From: Halorientalis litorea | GTDB lineage: Archaea > Halobacteriota > Halobacteria > Halobacteriales > Haloarculaceae | Assembly: GCF_023028225.1 (NCBI RefSeq) | Contig: NZ_CP095482.1 | Coordinates: 1,736,001-1,800,000, forward strand | Reading direction: 5' to 3' | Length of the DNA: 64,000 bases | In this document: in pieces, positions 1 to 9,825 of the stretch | Position numbering within the stretch: position 1 is the first letter of the stretch | Layout of the letters: every line of letters starts with the position of its first letter | Program-made: the position numbers and the translations under genes | Notes under the pieces: model-generated | Databases searched by the model: none | Seen by the model: the letters and a program-made list of their open reading frames with translations, nothing else | What the model was told of the DNA's origin: nothing

Positions 1-268
1 CGAACACCTCGCCGACGCCGTCCTCGTGTTGGTCGACGCCAGCGGCGAGTGTGGGTACCCGCTCGACGTGCAACTCGAACTGCGGGACGCCCTCGCCGCT
101 CGCTTCGACGCGCCCGTCCTCACGGTCTGTAACAAGGCCGACCGCTCGCGGGACGTCGAGGCCGACCACTACATGAGCGTCACCGAGGACGAGAACGTCG
201 ACGGCGTGCTGGACGCGGCCGTCGACGCCGTCGGGTACGAACCCGAACTGCCACTCGACGACCGATAG
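1..268 (+). CDS. NOG1-like GTPase, C-terminal part (5' end outside window)
   Basis: The reading frame is open from the first bases and ends at a stop at 266-268, so only the last ~88 residues are present. They contain the DAxG-like stretch VLVDASGECGYP and the G4 base-specificity motif NKAD (in CNKADRS), followed by a short acidic tail. This matches the C-terminal half of the GTPase domain in NOG1/Obg-like proteins of haloarchaea, which are linked to ribosome assembly. P-loop and switch regions lie upstream of the window. It converges on the DUF389 gene with 4 bases between the stops. The family call rests on pattern similarity over a short fragment. Confidence 0.7.
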   Translation, partial: EHLADAVLVLVDASGECGYPLDVQLELRDALAARFDAPVLTVCNKADRSRDVEADHYMSVTEDENVDGVLDAAVDAVGYEPELPLDDR

Positions 269-272
269 CTGG

Positions 273-1562
273 CTACGCCGTGCTTCGTTCTGTCGTGACG
301 TACCGGACCTCCGCCGAGATGTCGCGCCCGGCGGCCGCGTCCACGCGGCGGTCTATCTCGTCGGCGAGGCCGCCGACGCGCTCCCCGGGTGGGACGCCGA
401 CGGTGACGACGACGCCCGTGGGGGTTCGGCGGATGACACCGCCGTCGTACTCGATGTCCGTCTCTAAGAGTGCCGCGTCCGGCGTCGCGGCCACGGCCCC
501 CTCGACTTCGACGCGGATGTCCTCCTCGACGGCGGCGTTCTGGAAGGAGTTGACCGTAACGCCGCCGAGAAACACTGAGAGGACGGCGATGGCGGCGGCG
601 AGGACGGCGACACGCTTGAGCGTGCTGGTGCGTGCTTCGTCCTGCCGGAACCAGTGTTCCGGCCGGTAGCCGTTGTACCACAGCACGAGGAGCGCGGCGA
701 GGTTGATGGAGAGGCCGTTGACCAACGCGAGGACGCCGGACCCGAGGCTGACCATCGGGAGGCCCCACGCGAGGCCGATGCCGACGGTGGCGGCCGGCGG
801 GATGAGCGCGACGGCTATCATGACGCCGACGATAGCCGCCGAGACGCCCGAGGACAGCGAGAGCGCGCCCGCCACGCCCGCGCCGAGGGCGACGGCGAGC
901 GAGAGGAAATCGGGGGCCAACCGCTCGCGTATCTCGGGAATCGAGACGATGTCGAGGCCCGGTGGCACGAGGTGGAGGTAGCGCACGAACGCCGCGAAGG
1001 CGGCGGCACTGACGACTGCGATGGACATCCCGACCACTTGCAGTTTCACGCCGCGGGCGAACATCTCTTGGTCGTCGATGACGGTGCCGACGCTGGCGGC
1101 CATCGCCGGGCCGATGAGCGGTGCGATGACCATCGACCCGACGACGACTGCAGGGGAGTCCAGCAACAGGCCGGCCGTCGCGATGATGGCACTGATGACC
1201 GTCATCACGACGTACGTCCGGGTGGTCGGCGCGAGGTCCGACGCACGACTGTAGAGTTCCTGCCGGGCGATGCGGTCCTCGTCTCTGTCCTCGGCGTACT
1301 GTTCTTCGAGTTCGTCGAACTGCCGGGAGACGACCGTACTCGCGTCGAGGACGACGGTGAACGAGGAGTCGTCGATACCGGCCTCCTGTAGCCGTTCGAG
1401 GACTGGCTCGACGGCCGGCGTCGGGAGGGGCGCGTACACGACCGCCGTCACGTCTCGGCCGCTGGTCTCGTCGGTGACCACGTAGTCAACGCCCTCCCCG
1501 TCCAGTGATTTGAGGACCGTGTCGCGCTTGCCCGTCGGGACGGCGACTTGCAGGAGGCGCAC
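273..1562 (-). CDS. DUF389 family membrane protein
   Basis: A 429-residue protein in the DUF389 / TIGR00341 'hydrophobic domain' family. Residues 1-75 form a soluble ACT-like domain starting [14 protein letters not shown] block of about six membrane segments follows (roughly residues 120-310; [17 protein letters not shown] is the family signature), then a soluble C-terminal domain of about 110 residues. The frame stays open far upstream, but homology begins at this GTG, and an upstream start would run through engB. It is divergent from engB with an 81 bp shared promoter region. Function of the family is not established. Confidence 0.85.
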   Translation of the reverse strand: MRLLQVAVPTGKRDTVLKSLDGEGVDYVVTDETSGRDVTAVVYAPLPTPAVEPVLERLQEAGIDDSSFTVVLDASTVVSRQFDELEEQYAEDRDEDRIARQELYSRASDLAPTTRTYVVMTVISAIIATAGLLLDSPAVVVGSMVIAPLIGPAMAASVGTVIDDQEMFARGVKLQVVGMSIAVVSAAAFAAFVRYLHLVPPGLDIVSIPEIRERLAPDFLSLAVALGAGVAGALSLSSGVSAAIVGVMIAVALIPPAATVGIGLAWGLPMVSLGSGVLALVNGLSINLAALLVLWYNGYRPEHWFRQDEARTSTLKRVAVLAAAIAVLSVFLGGVTVNSFQNAAVEEDIRVEVEGAVAATPDAALLETDIEYDGGVIRRTPTGVVVTVGVPPGERVGGLADEIDRRVDAAAGRDISAEVRYVTTERSTA

Positions 1563-1643
1563 AACTCGCCCGTCGGACGGCGGCGGCAAATACGTGACGG
1601 GACGCCTCGTCACGCTTATCCCGCCGACCGCGCTACGGCAAGT

Positions 1644-2261
1644 ATGTTCGACTCGCGGCCCGACCGGAGCGCGGAGGTGGTCCTCGTCGGCCGCTCCAAC
1701 GTCGGCAAATCGACGCTGATGCGGGAACTGACCGGTCACACCTTCGACACCGGTCAGCGGCCCGGCGTCACCCAGCAACCCAACCACTACGACTGGACCG
1801 CCGAGGACTTCGTCATCTCGGACCTCCCCGGCTTCGGTTTCATGTCGAGTGTCCCCGACGAGGTGCGGGAGGAAATCAAGGACAACATCGTGGAGTATCT
1901 GGAGGTCAACGCCGAGCAGATTCTCGCGGCGGTGCTGGTCGTCGACGGGAAGGCGGTTATCGACATCATCGACCGTCACTCCGGCCCGGACGAGATACCG
2001 CACGACGTGGAGATGTTCCACTTCCTGCGCGAGTTGGGGATTCCCGTCGTCGTCGCCGTCAACAAGATGGACAAGGTGGACGACCGGGACGAACGACTGG
2101 ACGCGCTGTGTGACCGCCTCGGCCTCGCGCCGCCGTGGCGACAGTGGCAGGACACTATCGCGCCCATCAGCGCGAAGCGGGGGAACATCGACGCGCTCAC
2201 CGAGGCCGTCCGCGACCACCTCCACGAGCAGAAACGCGACGACCTGCTGGGCTTTTTCTGA
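1644..2261 (+). CDS. engB: EngB-type GTP-binding protein
   Basis: A 205-residue TRAFAC GTPase of the EngB/YihA family, implicated in ribosome assembly. The P-loop GRSNVGKST is at residues 16-24, the G3 motif DLPG near 60, G4 NKMD near 140, and a G5-like SAK near 175. The family hallmark GxxN in the P-loop is present. Length fits archaeal EngB (~200 aa). The ATG was chosen because it sits eight codons before the first conserved strand and about 25 bases after an AT-rich cttatc element, consistent with a short leader. It is divergent from the DUF389 gene, and the gene ends 49 bp before rimI. Confidence 0.92.
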   Translation: MFDSRPDRSAEVVLVGRSNVGKSTLMRELTGHTFDTGQRPGVTQQPNHYDWTAEDFVISDLPGFGFMSSVPDEVREEIKDNIVEYLEVNAEQILAAVLVVDGKAVIDIIDRHSGPDEIPHDVEMFHFLRELGIPVVVAVNKMDKVDDRDERLDALCDRLGLAPPWRQWQDTIAPISAKRGNIDALTEAVRDHLHEQKRDDLLGFF

Positions 2262-2310
2262 CGGCCACAGCGGTGAAAGGGCTTAGTGCCCCCGTCTCGT
2301 AGCGTCCGCC

Positions 2311-2799
2311 GTGACGACGCCCGCGTCCGAGTCCGGTCAGCCAGTCCCCACGGTCAGAGAGGCCGTCGACGCCGACCTGCTCGCGGTCTTTCGCATCGAG
2401 AAGGCCTCGTTCCCACAGCCGTGGCCCTTCGCCGCGTTCGAGCGGTTCGTCGGGGACCCGGGCTTTCTGGTCGCCGAGGTCGGGCCGGGCGTCGCCGGGT
2501 ACGTCGTCGCGGACTCGATGCCCAACCACGGCCGCCCGCTGGGGCACATCAAGGACATCGCCGTCCACCCCGACTACCGCGGGGCGGGCATCGGGTCGCT
2601 GTTGCTGGACCGTGCCCTCGGCGTCCTCGCGGCGGAGGGTGCCCGGTCGGTGAAACTCGAAGTCAGGGAGTCCAACGACGCGGCCCGGTCGCTGTACGAG
2701 GAGTTCGGGTTCACTCACCGCAAGACGGTTCCCCGCTACTACGACGACGGCGAGGACGCGCTGGTGCTGGTGACCGACCCCACCGAAGCGCGATACTGA
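2311..2799 (+). CDS. rimI: RimI-like protein N-acetyltransferase
   Basis: A 162-residue GNAT-fold enzyme expected to transfer acetyl from acetyl-CoA to protein N-termini. The acetyl-CoA loop is visible as HPDYRGAGIGSLL (Q/RxxGxG/A pattern), preceded by the strand IKDIAV. The C-terminal ESNDAARSLYEEFGF is the typical RimI motif. The start is a GTG 17 codons before the conserved core. It lies between engB and the DUF5810 gene, all co-directional with short gaps, so an operon is likely. Substrate is not determinable from sequence; the alanine-acetylase name is by family. Confidence 0.85.
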   Translation: MTTPASESGQPVPTVREAVDADLLAVFRIEKASFPQPWPFAAFERFVGDPGFLVAEVGPGVAGYVVADSMPNHGRPLGHIKDIAVHPDYRGAGIGSLLLDRALGVLAAEGARSVKLEVRESNDAARSLYEEFGFTHRKTVPRYYDDGEDALVLVTDPTEARY

Positions 2800-2826
2800 T
2801 TTCCGTCGGGAACACCACCCTCCGGT

Positions 2827-3258
2827 ATGGGATATGCCTGCCCGGTGTGTGGCGACCCGCAGGCCGACGCGGACCACCTCGCAAACCACCTCGCGTTCAC
2901 CGCCATGCTCGGCGACGACGCCCACGAGGACTGGCTCGACGACCACGCGCCGGAGTGGAACGAGAGCGACGCCGCCGCCCTCGCACCCGTCGTCACCGAC
3001 CACGCGGAGGAGGTCGAGTTCCCGCAGGTGTTCGAGGACACCGCCAACCCGCCCGGTGACGGCCACGACCACCACACGGCGGGCCACGACGCCGACCTCC
3101 CCGACGGTGCCCGCGAACACACGGCTCGCGACGCCGAACTGGACGCACAGGCCAGACAGACGCTCGAAGACGCCCGCGAGATGACGCGACAGATGATGGA
3201 CGACGCCGGGGCCGACGACGATGCGGACGACGGGACGGACGAAGCCGAAACGGAGTAA
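2827..3258 (+). CDS. DUF5810 family zinc-finger-like protein
   Basis: A 143-residue protein of a haloarchaea-specific family. The N-terminus has CPVC followed by two histidines (HLANHLAF), a C2H2-like arrangement that probably binds zinc. The C-terminal half is highly acidic and His/Asp-rich, and probably disordered. It lies 27 bp after rimI and 24 bp before the DUF5809 gene. This neighbour pair recurs in haloarchaea, which supports a shared but unknown role. Confidence 0.75.
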   Translation: MGYACPVCGDPQADADHLANHLAFTAMLGDDAHEDWLDDHAPEWNESDAAALAPVVTDHAEEVEFPQVFEDTANPPGDGHDHHTAGHDADLPDGAREHTARDAELDAQARQTLEDAREMTRQMMDDAGADDDADDGTDEAETE

Positions 3259-3282
3259 CGGCTGGCCGACCCACCGACGACC

Positions 3283-3708
3283 ATGCACACTGAGGGGTTT
3301 CTCTCGCCGGAGACGGCCGAGCGTGCGCGCGAACAGTTCGAGGCGGTCGGGCCGACCGCACAGACGACCGTCCGTGAGGTGACGAAGGCGATGGACTTCG
3401 ACAGCGCGGAGTACGACGAGCGCGTCACGTCGGCCGTCGTCGAGACGGCCCGGGAGGCCATCTTCGCGTCGTTGCTCGAAGTCACCGTCGGGTCCCGCGA
3501 GGAGTTCGAGACGTGGTGTGCGGACAACCCCGACTACGAGCGTGAGGTCATCGGCAACGAGAACGTCGACCGGGTGGTCTGGCACGCCGCACCCTTCGCC
3601 GACACCGTGGTCGCCGCCACGTTCCACGAGCGCGAGACCGCGGCCGTCGGCACGCTCCGGCGGCAGGCGTTCGGCAGCATCTACCGGCGCGTCGTCACGG
3701 ACGTGTAG
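3283..3708 (+). CDS. DUF5809 family protein
   Basis: A 141-residue soluble protein with no recognised catalytic motif. The N-terminus, MHTEGFLSPETAERAREQF, is mostly helical, and the C-terminal half has a mixed alpha/beta pattern ending RRQAFGSIYRRVV. It matches the haloarchaeal DUF5809 family, usually found beside DUF5810. It is last in the engB-rimI-DUF5810-DUF5809 run and abuts the convergent small membrane gene with no gap. Function unknown. Confidence 0.75.
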   Translation: MHTEGFLSPETAERAREQFEAVGPTAQTTVREVTKAMDFDSAEYDERVTSAVVETAREAIFASLLEVTVGSREEFETWCADNPDYEREVIGNENVDRVVWHAAPFADTVVAATFHERETAAVGTLRRQAFGSIYRRVVTDV

Positions 3709-3900
3709 TCACTCGGTTCGTCGCCGGAGGAGCGTGTAGCCCAGCGCGACGGCGACACAGACTGCCGCGATGGCGACCGGGAGCGGTCCGTCGGCCGACT
3801 CGAACCGCCAGCCAAAGCCGACGTACCCGACGACGGCGACGACGGCGACGAGCGCGCCGAGATACTGGAGGACGCTCGAATCTGAGGCACGGCCGGGCAT
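3709..3900 (-). CDS. small two-helix membrane protein
   Basis: A 63-residue protein with two hydrophobic helices (about residues 12-30 and 40-56) joined by a short polar loop and ending in RRRTE, suggesting a cytoplasmic C-terminus. No family was recognised. It converges directly on the DUF5809 stop codon and has its own short upstream region facing the next gene. Length, start codon and composition look like a genuine haloarchaeal small membrane protein, but no motif confirms this. Confidence 0.6.
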   Translation of the reverse strand: MPGRASDSSVLQYLGALVAVVAVVGYVGFGWRFESADGPLPVAIAAVCVAVALGYTLLRRRTE

Positions 3901-3991
3901 ACGCCGACCGTCGCCTCCGTGGGTATTAACAGTCCCGCTGGAGCCGCCCGGACTCCGACGCGGTCAAGGGTGTGACCCCCGTACTGCAGGT

Positions 3992-4390
3992 ATGCGACAG
4001 ATAACGCGCCGGGTGACGTTCGCGCTCCTCGTCGCCCTCGCGCTGTTGCTCGCGCTGGGTGCCCTTCCGAGTTACCTCCAGACCGGCGACCCGTACTACC
4101 TGACAGCGACGCCGGCCGACGGGAACCACACGGCAGTCGACGCCTCGCTGGTCACCACGGACCGCTACCCGTACGCGAGCGCGGCACTCGCCGACGCGGC
4201 CCCGAACCGGGCCGGGCGGTCGGATGCCTACTACCGCGGGCCGTTCGGGTTCAAGGGTGCGTTCACCCACTCGCCGTTCGACGAGGTGGACGCCGTCAGG
4301 GCACGCAACGTGAGTGCCGTCGACGGCGACGGGGTGTTCGTCCGACAGAACGGCACGCTTTACAGACTGGCGGTGACACAGCAACCATGA
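3992..4390 (+). CDS. secreted or membrane-anchored hypothetical protein
   Basis: A 132-residue protein with one N-terminal hydrophobic helix (residues ~8-28) after a basic start (MRQITRR), consistent with a signal anchor, and an extracellular domain of about 100 residues. The ectodomain has N-glycosylation sequons (NHT, NVS, NGT). The frame is open further upstream, but this ATG directly precedes the hydrophobic helix. Its stop overlaps the start of the NUDIX gene by 4 nt (ATGA), so the two are probably co-translated. Family not recognised. Confidence 0.65.
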   Translation: MRQITRRVTFALLVALALLLALGALPSYLQTGDPYYLTATPADGNHTAVDASLVTTDRYPYASAALADAAPNRAGRSDAYYRGPFGFKGAFTHSPFDEVDAVRARNVSAVDGDGVFVRQNGTLYRLAVTQQP

Positions 4391-4983
4391 CCGACGACTC
4401 CATCAGGGAGTACGACCCCGACCGGCACCCGGAACGCCCGCCCGACGAGGACTGGACCGTCCTCGCCTCCGAGGCCGAGTACGAGACTGGCTGGTACACC
4501 GGCGGCTACGACCGGGTCGAACAACCCGACGGCTCCGAGAAGGACTACTACTGGGCGGACCTGCCCGCCGCCGCCGTCGTCGTCGCCCTCGCCGACGGAC
4601 CGGACGGAAAGCACCTCGTCATGGTCGACCAGTACCGCCCGACCATCCGCGAACAGTGCTTGGAACTCCCGGCCGGTATCGTCGAGGACGGCGAGTCCTA
4701 CACCGAGGCCGGAGCACGGGAACTCCGCGAGGAGACCGGCTTCGAGGCTGCCGGCGTCTCCCTGCTGGAGGAGTTCTGGTGTTCGACCGGCGTCCTGCGC
4801 CACCGCCGGGGCATCGTCTTCGCGGAGGGCCTCGAACCCGTCGACGCCGACTTAGACGACAACGAGTTCCTCACGGTGACGACCGTTCCCGTCGACGACG
4901 CGCTGGACGTGGCCCGTCGCAGGCCCGCCAACGACGCCACCATCGAGGGCGTTCTGCTGGCCAAAGCGGAGGGACTGCTCTGA
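4387..4983 (+). CDS. NUDIX hydrolase (ADP-sugar pyrophosphatase-like)
   Basis: A 198-residue enzyme with a complete NUDIX box, from GIVEDGE at the start to RELREETGF at the end (Gx5Ex7REUxEExGU). A conserved VDQYRPTIREQCLELPAG lies just before it, as in ADP-ribose pyrophosphatases of the NUDT5/NudF type. It probably hydrolyses a nucleoside-diphosphate sugar in the cytoplasm. It overlaps the upstream secreted-protein gene by 4 nt and the downstream rhodanese start by 1 nt (TGATG), marking an operon. Exact substrate is an inference. Confidence 0.85.
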   Translation: MTDDSIREYDPDRHPERPPDEDWTVLASEAEYETGWYTGGYDRVEQPDGSEKDYYWADLPAAAVVVALADGPDGKHLVMVDQYRPTIREQCLELPAGIVEDGESYTEAGARELREETGFEAAGVSLLEEFWCSTGVLRHRRGIVFAEGLEPVDADLDDNEFLTVTTVPVDDALDVARRRPANDATIEGVLLAKAEGLL

Positions 4984-5348
4984 TGGTCGCGGAAATCTCC
5001 GTCACCGAACTCCAGTCCGTGCTCGACGACGACGAACCGGTCCGCATCGTCGACATCCGCTCCCCGACTGCCTTCCGCCGCGGGCACATCCCCGGGAGCG
5101 AGAACATCCCGTTCCCGCAACTGACAACCGGTGTCGCCGACCTCGCCGGGGCCGACCACGTCGTCACGGTCTGTCCCCACGGCCACGACAGCGTCCGGGC
5201 GGCGAACATCATTCTATCCTACGAAGGCATCGACGACGCACGGGTCGAGAGCCTCGCTGGCGGGCTCACGGCGTGGGACGGGCAAGTGGAGACTGGCGAG
5301 AGCAGTCGCTCGTCCGACGAAGCCGGCGACGACACAGCACCGTTCTAG
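4983..5348 (+). CDS. rhodanese-like domain protein
   Basis: A 121-residue single rhodanese domain. Visible features are IVDIRSPTAFRRGHIPGSENIP (N-terminal CH2A-like motif region) and the active-site loop with a cysteine, VTVCPHGHDS, at residues ~62-71. The loop has the six-residue length typical of sulfurtransferases. The C-terminus is an acidic Ser-rich tail. It probably carries persulfide sulfur on the cysteine. The start overlaps the NUDIX stop by one base. The gene converges on the aIF1 gene 13 bp away. Confidence 0.88.
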   Translation: MVAEISVTELQSVLDDDEPVRIVDIRSPTAFRRGHIPGSENIPFPQLTTGVADLAGADHVVTVCPHGHDSVRAANIILSYEGIDDARVESLAGGLTAWDGQVETGESSRSSDEAGDDTAPF

Positions 5349-5361
5349 AAGAGACGACTGG

Positions 5362-5667
<306 letters not shown>

Positions 5668-5735
5668 CTACGAAATCAACCTATTAAACACTGTCGGGAA
5701 ACCCCGCATCCGGCCGAAAACCCCTCTCGTACCGG

Positions 5736-7886
5736 TCAGCGACCGAAACTGAACCACCCTCGCTCGGCGACGATGGCGTCGACAGTCTCGACGGCCTCGT
5801 CGGCCGTCGACCGAGACACCTCCCCGGCGTACCGCGCTCGCTCGCGCGCCTCGTACACCGCCTGTACCGTCTCGTCCGCGTCGATTGCGGCGACGTACTG
5901 GCGCGGTGTCTCGCCGGGACGACGCGGTCGGTGCTCGCTGGCGAGCACAGTCTCCAACCGCGCGAACGCTCGCTCGATGTCGGTCGCCGGGTCCGCTCGC
6001 GGTTGGTACCGGAGCCACAGTGCGCGGTAGGCCCGGTCGGTCAACCCGGTCCGTCGCGCCCCCGCCACCAAGCCGGCGAGGACGACGGCCCCGAGAGCCA
6101 GTTGCCCCCGTGACGGGAGGGGCAGTCCGTCGCCGCCGCTCGCTCCGCCCGGCGGGGCGACTGTCCCCCCGGCCTGCCCGTCCGGCGTCTCGGTGACCGT
6201 CGCGTTCGTGTCGTCCGGTTGTCTCGCGGTCTGGTTCCCGAGCGGCGGTGGCGTCGCCGTCGCGTTCGCGGGGTCGGTGCCGTTGGTCTGTCCGAGCCGT
6301 GCCTGTTCGGCCGCTTCGCGTGGACCGCCCGGCGTCGGGTCGAACCGGACCCACCCGGTGTCGGGGAAGTACACCTCGACCCACGCGTGTGAGTCGAGGC
6401 CCCGGACCTCCCACTCGCCGTCGCCGACCTGTTCGCCGGACGTGTAGCCGACGACGAACCGGGCGGGAATCCCCTGTGAGCGTAGCATCGTCACCATCGT
6501 CGTCGCGTAGTACGTGCAGTAGCCCGCCTCCATCTCGAACAGGAAGGCGTCGGCCACGTCCCCGGACGGCCGTTCGATGTCGAGCGAGTACCGCCGGTTG
6601 TTCTCGAGCCACCGCTCGACGACCCGCGCAGTCTCGTAGGGCGTGTCCGCGTTCGCCGTGATGCGGTCGGTACGCTCCCGCACTCGGTCGGGCGTCGACT
6701 CGGGGAGTTGTGTGTACGTGGCCGCAATCTCCTCTGGGTAGTCGGTCCCGGCGGTCGCGAGGGCCGCCGGCCGTGCGACGGGCCGCTGGCTCTCGACTTC
6801 GTAAGTCTCTCCGCCGGTGAACGGTTCGGCCGGTCGCAGGTCGCGGGCCTCGGTCACCAGCGTGTTGTCCGTCCCGGAGACGCGGACCGGCCGCCACGCC
6901 GCGGGCATGACGTCCACCGGTGCTTCGACGGTGTACCGCTGTGAGATGGTCCGACTCCGCCCCAGTGGCCCCGACAGTGGTCCCTCGTATCTCGCCTCCG
7001 ACCCGGTTCGGACCCACCCACCGCCCGTGTACCGGTCGTACGCCGCGGCCCGCCAGTAGCTCTCGCGGTTGCTCTCGACGGTAAACCGCAACTCCGGTGA
7101 GAGCTCGATAGCTCCCTGGATGGAGACGCGCTGGTCGGCACTGACGAGACTCCCCTCGAGTGTCTCGCCGTCGGCGTCGCCGCCGAGCAACTGCACCGGC
7201 TCGGCGGTTCCGCCGGGGACGACGCTCACCGTCGTCGTGAGCAGGACTATCGCCGCGAGCACCACCACCAGCGTCTCGACGGACAGACTCCCGCTCGAAA
7301 ACCGGTCGAGGCGGCCGAACCCGGCCGTCCCGACGGCCCCGAGGACGGCGAACAGCGTCACCGTCGTCCCCACGTCGCCGGTCAACACGAAGAAGCCGAG
7401 CCCAGTGCCGCCGGTCGCGGCGGCCGCGCCGTACTGACGCCGGAGGGCGAGGTACCACGTCAGGAACACCGGCGCGGGTGCGTAGGCCAGTGCCCACAGG
7501 TCGACGCGCTGGAGTCGGAGGACGGACAGCCCGGTCAGCAAGCCGACCACGTCGTCGAGAATCTGCCCGTAGGCCGCGGCCACGTCGATGTCCAGCGCGG
7601 ACAGGTACAACCCGAGACCGCCGAGCAGGACGGCGAGCGCGACGACTATCGCCGTCCGGCCCCGGAGAACGCGGGAGAGCACCGTCGCACCCGCGAGCGT
7701 GACGGCGACGACGACCAGCAGGTTACTCGGGTCGCCGACGACGCCGACGATGTCGTAGAGGACTGTCACCACCGACCCGACGAGGACGGCGGCCGACAGC
7801 AGCGCGAGCGGCCGCGGGCCGAGTGCCCACTCGCCGACGCGCCGGGCGTGGCGTCCGACACGTCCACGTCCGGTGGCCCCGCTCAT
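5736..7886 (-). CDS. DUF3488/DUF4129-type membrane transglutaminase
   Basis: A 716-residue protein. About six N-terminal membrane segments (residues ~20-210) are followed by an extracellular transglutaminase domain with a visible triad: Cys in EAGYCTYYA, His in DSHAWVEVYF and Asp in RFDPTPG. Another membrane helix (LALGAVVLAGLVAG) and a cytoplasmic DUF4129-like tail follow. Such proteins accompany MoxR and DUF58 genes and are thought to act on surface proteins. The start overlaps the DUF58 stop by 4 nt, so it is last in a three-gene operon. The substrate is unknown. Confidence 0.9.
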   Translation of the reverse strand: MSGATGRGRVGRHARRVGEWALGPRPLALLSAAVLVGSVVTVLYDIVGVVGDPSNLLVVVAVTLAGATVLSRVLRGRTAIVVALAVLLGGLGLYLSALDIDVAAAYGQILDDVVGLLTGLSVLRLQRVDLWALAYAPAPVFLTWYLALRRQYGAAAATGGTGLGFFVLTGDVGTTVTLFAVLGAVGTAGFGRLDRFSSGSLSVETLVVVLAAIVLLTTTVSVVPGGTAEPVQLLGGDADGETLEGSLVSADQRVSIQGAIELSPELRFTVESNRESYWRAAAYDRYTGGGWVRTGSEARYEGPLSGPLGRSRTISQRYTVEAPVDVMPAAWRPVRVSGTDNTLVTEARDLRPAEPFTGGETYEVESQRPVARPAALATAGTDYPEEIAATYTQLPESTPDRVRERTDRITANADTPYETARVVERWLENNRRYSLDIERPSGDVADAFLFEMEAGYCTYYATTMVTMLRSQGIPARFVVGYTSGEQVGDGEWEVRGLDSHAWVEVYFPDTGWVRFDPTPGGPREAAEQARLGQTNGTDPANATATPPPLGNQTARQPDDTNATVTETPDGQAGGTVAPPGGASGGDGLPLPSRGQLALGAVVLAGLVAGARRTGLTDRAYRALWLRYQPRADPATDIERAFARLETVLASEHRPRRPGETPRQYVAAIDADETVQAVYEARERARYAGEVSRSTADEAVETVDAIVAERGWFSFGR

Positions 7887-8869
7887 CCGCGCACCTCCTC
7901 GGCCGTCTCTGCCCCGTCCGCCGGGACCGCGAGGACGTGCTGTTTGCCCTCGAAGGTAGCCGTCACACCGGTCGCCCCGGCGTGGACCGTCGCGTCGGCA
8001 CGCTCCGCGGCGTGGTCGCCCGGGTCGCCGTCGCCGGTGCGTGCGAGCAGTTCGAGCAGTCGGTGACGGTGTCGCTCGCCCCGGTCGGCCGCCAGTTCGC
8101 CCGCTGGGCAGGTCAGGCCGACGGCGAGTCCCGCCGACAACGCGGCGTCGGCGACGCTCGCGGCGGCTGAGGCCATCGCGTTACTGTACCCCGATTCGGC
8201 ACTCGCGGTCAGGTGGAAGTCGCTGTCCGCTCGCTCGCCGACGAACTGCTTGACCACGAGGTCCGACGCGTCCCGCTTCGCGCTCGATTTCCAGTGGACG
8301 TCCCTGAGCGGGTCGCCCGGCGCGTACTCGCGGATGCTGTCGAACGTCTGGCGTTCGGCGACCCGACTCCGGTCGAACAGTGCCGCGATGGCACCGTCCT
8401 GCCGGAGCGGGCGAACCGGCGGGTACACGACGAGGGTCGCCGTCGCGTCGGGCCGCGTCCGCCGGACGAACAGGCCGAGCACGTCGGTGAGGGTCACTGT
8501 CGGCGGCCCGACCGTCCACGCGCCACGCTCCGTGAGGTCCACGTCGTACGCAACCGTGGCCGGGAGTGACACCCGCCGCCCGTGGTCGGCGGTGGTGACG
8601 CCTGCCGGAACGCCGTCGTCAATCCGCGCGAGTGTGTCGCCCTCGACGGTAAACTCGACGGTCCGCGTCTCGCCGGGGAAGCCGGGGTCCGGGTCGGTTC
8701 GCTCGACGGTCGGTGTCTCGGCGAGGACGAGTTGGCCCGCACCGGCGACGAGCGCGACGATGGCGGGCGCGGCGACGGCGTTCAGGGCACGGGCACCCGA
8801 TGTCGCGGCCATGCCGATGGCGATGCCGGCGACGAAGGCGACGGCGACGCCGCGGACGGTCGGTCTCAT
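7883..8869 (-). CDS. DUF58 (vWA-like) domain protein
   Basis: A 328-residue protein with two N-terminal membrane helices (VAFVAGIAIGMAATSG and the following segment) and a C-terminal DUF58 domain. The DUF58 signature EYAPGDPLRDVHWKSSAK is present. DUF58 proteins resemble von Willebrand A domains and work with MoxR ATPases as chaperone-like complexes (established for the family in general terms). Four-nucleotide overlaps on both sides tie it to moxR and the transglutaminase gene. Confidence 0.9.
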   Translation of the reverse strand: MRPTVRGVAVAFVAGIAIGMAATSGARALNAVAAPAIVALVAGAGQLVLAETPTVERTDPDPGFPGETRTVEFTVEGDTLARIDDGVPAGVTTADHGRRVSLPATVAYDVDLTERGAWTVGPPTVTLTDVLGLFVRRTRPDATATLVVYPPVRPLRQDGAIAALFDRSRVAERQTFDSIREYAPGDPLRDVHWKSSAKRDASDLVVKQFVGERADSDFHLTASAESGYSNAMASAAASVADAALSAGLAVGLTCPAGELAADRGERHRHRLLELLARTGDGDPGDHAAERADATVHAGATGVTATFEGKQHVLAVPADGAETAEEVRG

Positions 8870-9825
8870 TCCACGCTGACGGTGTCGAGGGCAGCCGCGA
8901 CTACCTCCGTCCCGGACTGCCCGTCGCGGCCGGTCCTGATACGGTGTGGCATGACCACGGTGGCTTCGGTCTGTACGTCGTCCGGGACGACGTAGCTCCG
9001 CCCGGAGAGGACTGCGCGGGCCTGTGCGGCACGCAGGAGGGCGATAGAGCCGCGCGGGCTGACGCCGAGCTGTGCCTCCTCGCGGGTGTACCGTGCCAAC
9101 CGCGTCACGTACTCACGGATGGGTTCCTCGACGGTGACGGTCGAGACGGCGTCTCGGGCGTCCCGGAGGTCCTCGACCGTCGCAACCGGCGTGAGGTCGT
9201 CGACCGGATGCTGGCCGACGATTCTGTCGAGCATCGCCGCCTCGTCGTCGGCGTCGGGGTACCCCAGATGGAGTTTCTTCATGAACCGGTCGAGTTCGGC
9301 CATCGGTAACTCGTAGGTCCGGTCGCGTTCGACGGTGTTCTGCGTGGCGACGACGGTGAACGGCGACGGAACGGTGTGTGTCTCGCCGTCGACGGTCACT
9401 TGCTCTTCCTCCATCGCCTCCAAGAGCGCGCTCTGGGTCTTGGGCGGCGCGCGGTTGATTTCGTCGCCGAGGACGACGTTCGCGAACACCGGCCCCGGGC
9501 GAAAGTCGAACTCCCCCGTCTTCTGGTTGAACACGTTGACGCCGGTGATGTCGGCGGGCAACAGGTCCGGTGTGAACTGGACGCGCTTGAACGACCCGTC
9601 GAAGGAGGCGGCGACGGAGCGCGCGAGCATCGTCTTTCCGACGCCGGGCACGTCCTCCAGTAAGACGTGGCCACGGCCGAGTACTGCGGTGAGGATGTGG
9701 GCAATTTCGTCGCGGTGGCCGACGATGACTCGCTCTACGTTCTCGACGACCCGGCGGGCCAACGCACCCGCCGCCTCGACACCGTCGTGGTCCTGTCCGG
9801 TTACGGATGTATCTGTATCTGTCAT
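8866..9825 (-). CDS. moxR: MoxR-family AAA+ ATPase
   Basis: A 319-residue AAA+ protein of the MoxR subfamily. Walker A is EDVPGVGKTMLAR, Walker B LGDEINRAPPKTQSALLEAM, and sensor 1 is VVATQNT; the C-terminal lid domain is present. The frame extends 17 codons upstream, but the chosen ATG (MTDTDTSV) gives the usual length. It is first in the MoxR-DUF58-transglutaminase operon. The set probably remodels or matures cell-surface or membrane proteins; the client is not evident. Confidence 0.92.
   Translation of the reverse strand: MTDTDTSVTGQDHDGVEAAGALARRVVENVERVIVGHRDEIAHILTAVLGRGHVLLEDVPGVGKTMLARSVAASFDGSFKRVQFTPDLLPADITGVNVFNQKTGEFDFRPGPVFANVVLGDEINRAPPKTQSALLEAMEEEQVTVDGETHTVPSPFTVVATQNTVERDRTYELPMAELDRFMKKLHLGYPDADDEAAMLDRIVGQHPVDDLTPVATVEDLRDARDAVSTVTVEEPIREYVTRLARYTREEAQLGVSPRGSIALLRAAQARAVLSGRSYVVPDDVQTEATVVMPHRIRTGRDGQSGTEVVAAALDTVSVE

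Noticed and set aside
273-2225. 650-codon version of the DUF389 protein
   Set aside because: The first 221 codons are antisense to engB and have no homology; the GTG at 1562 matches the family start.
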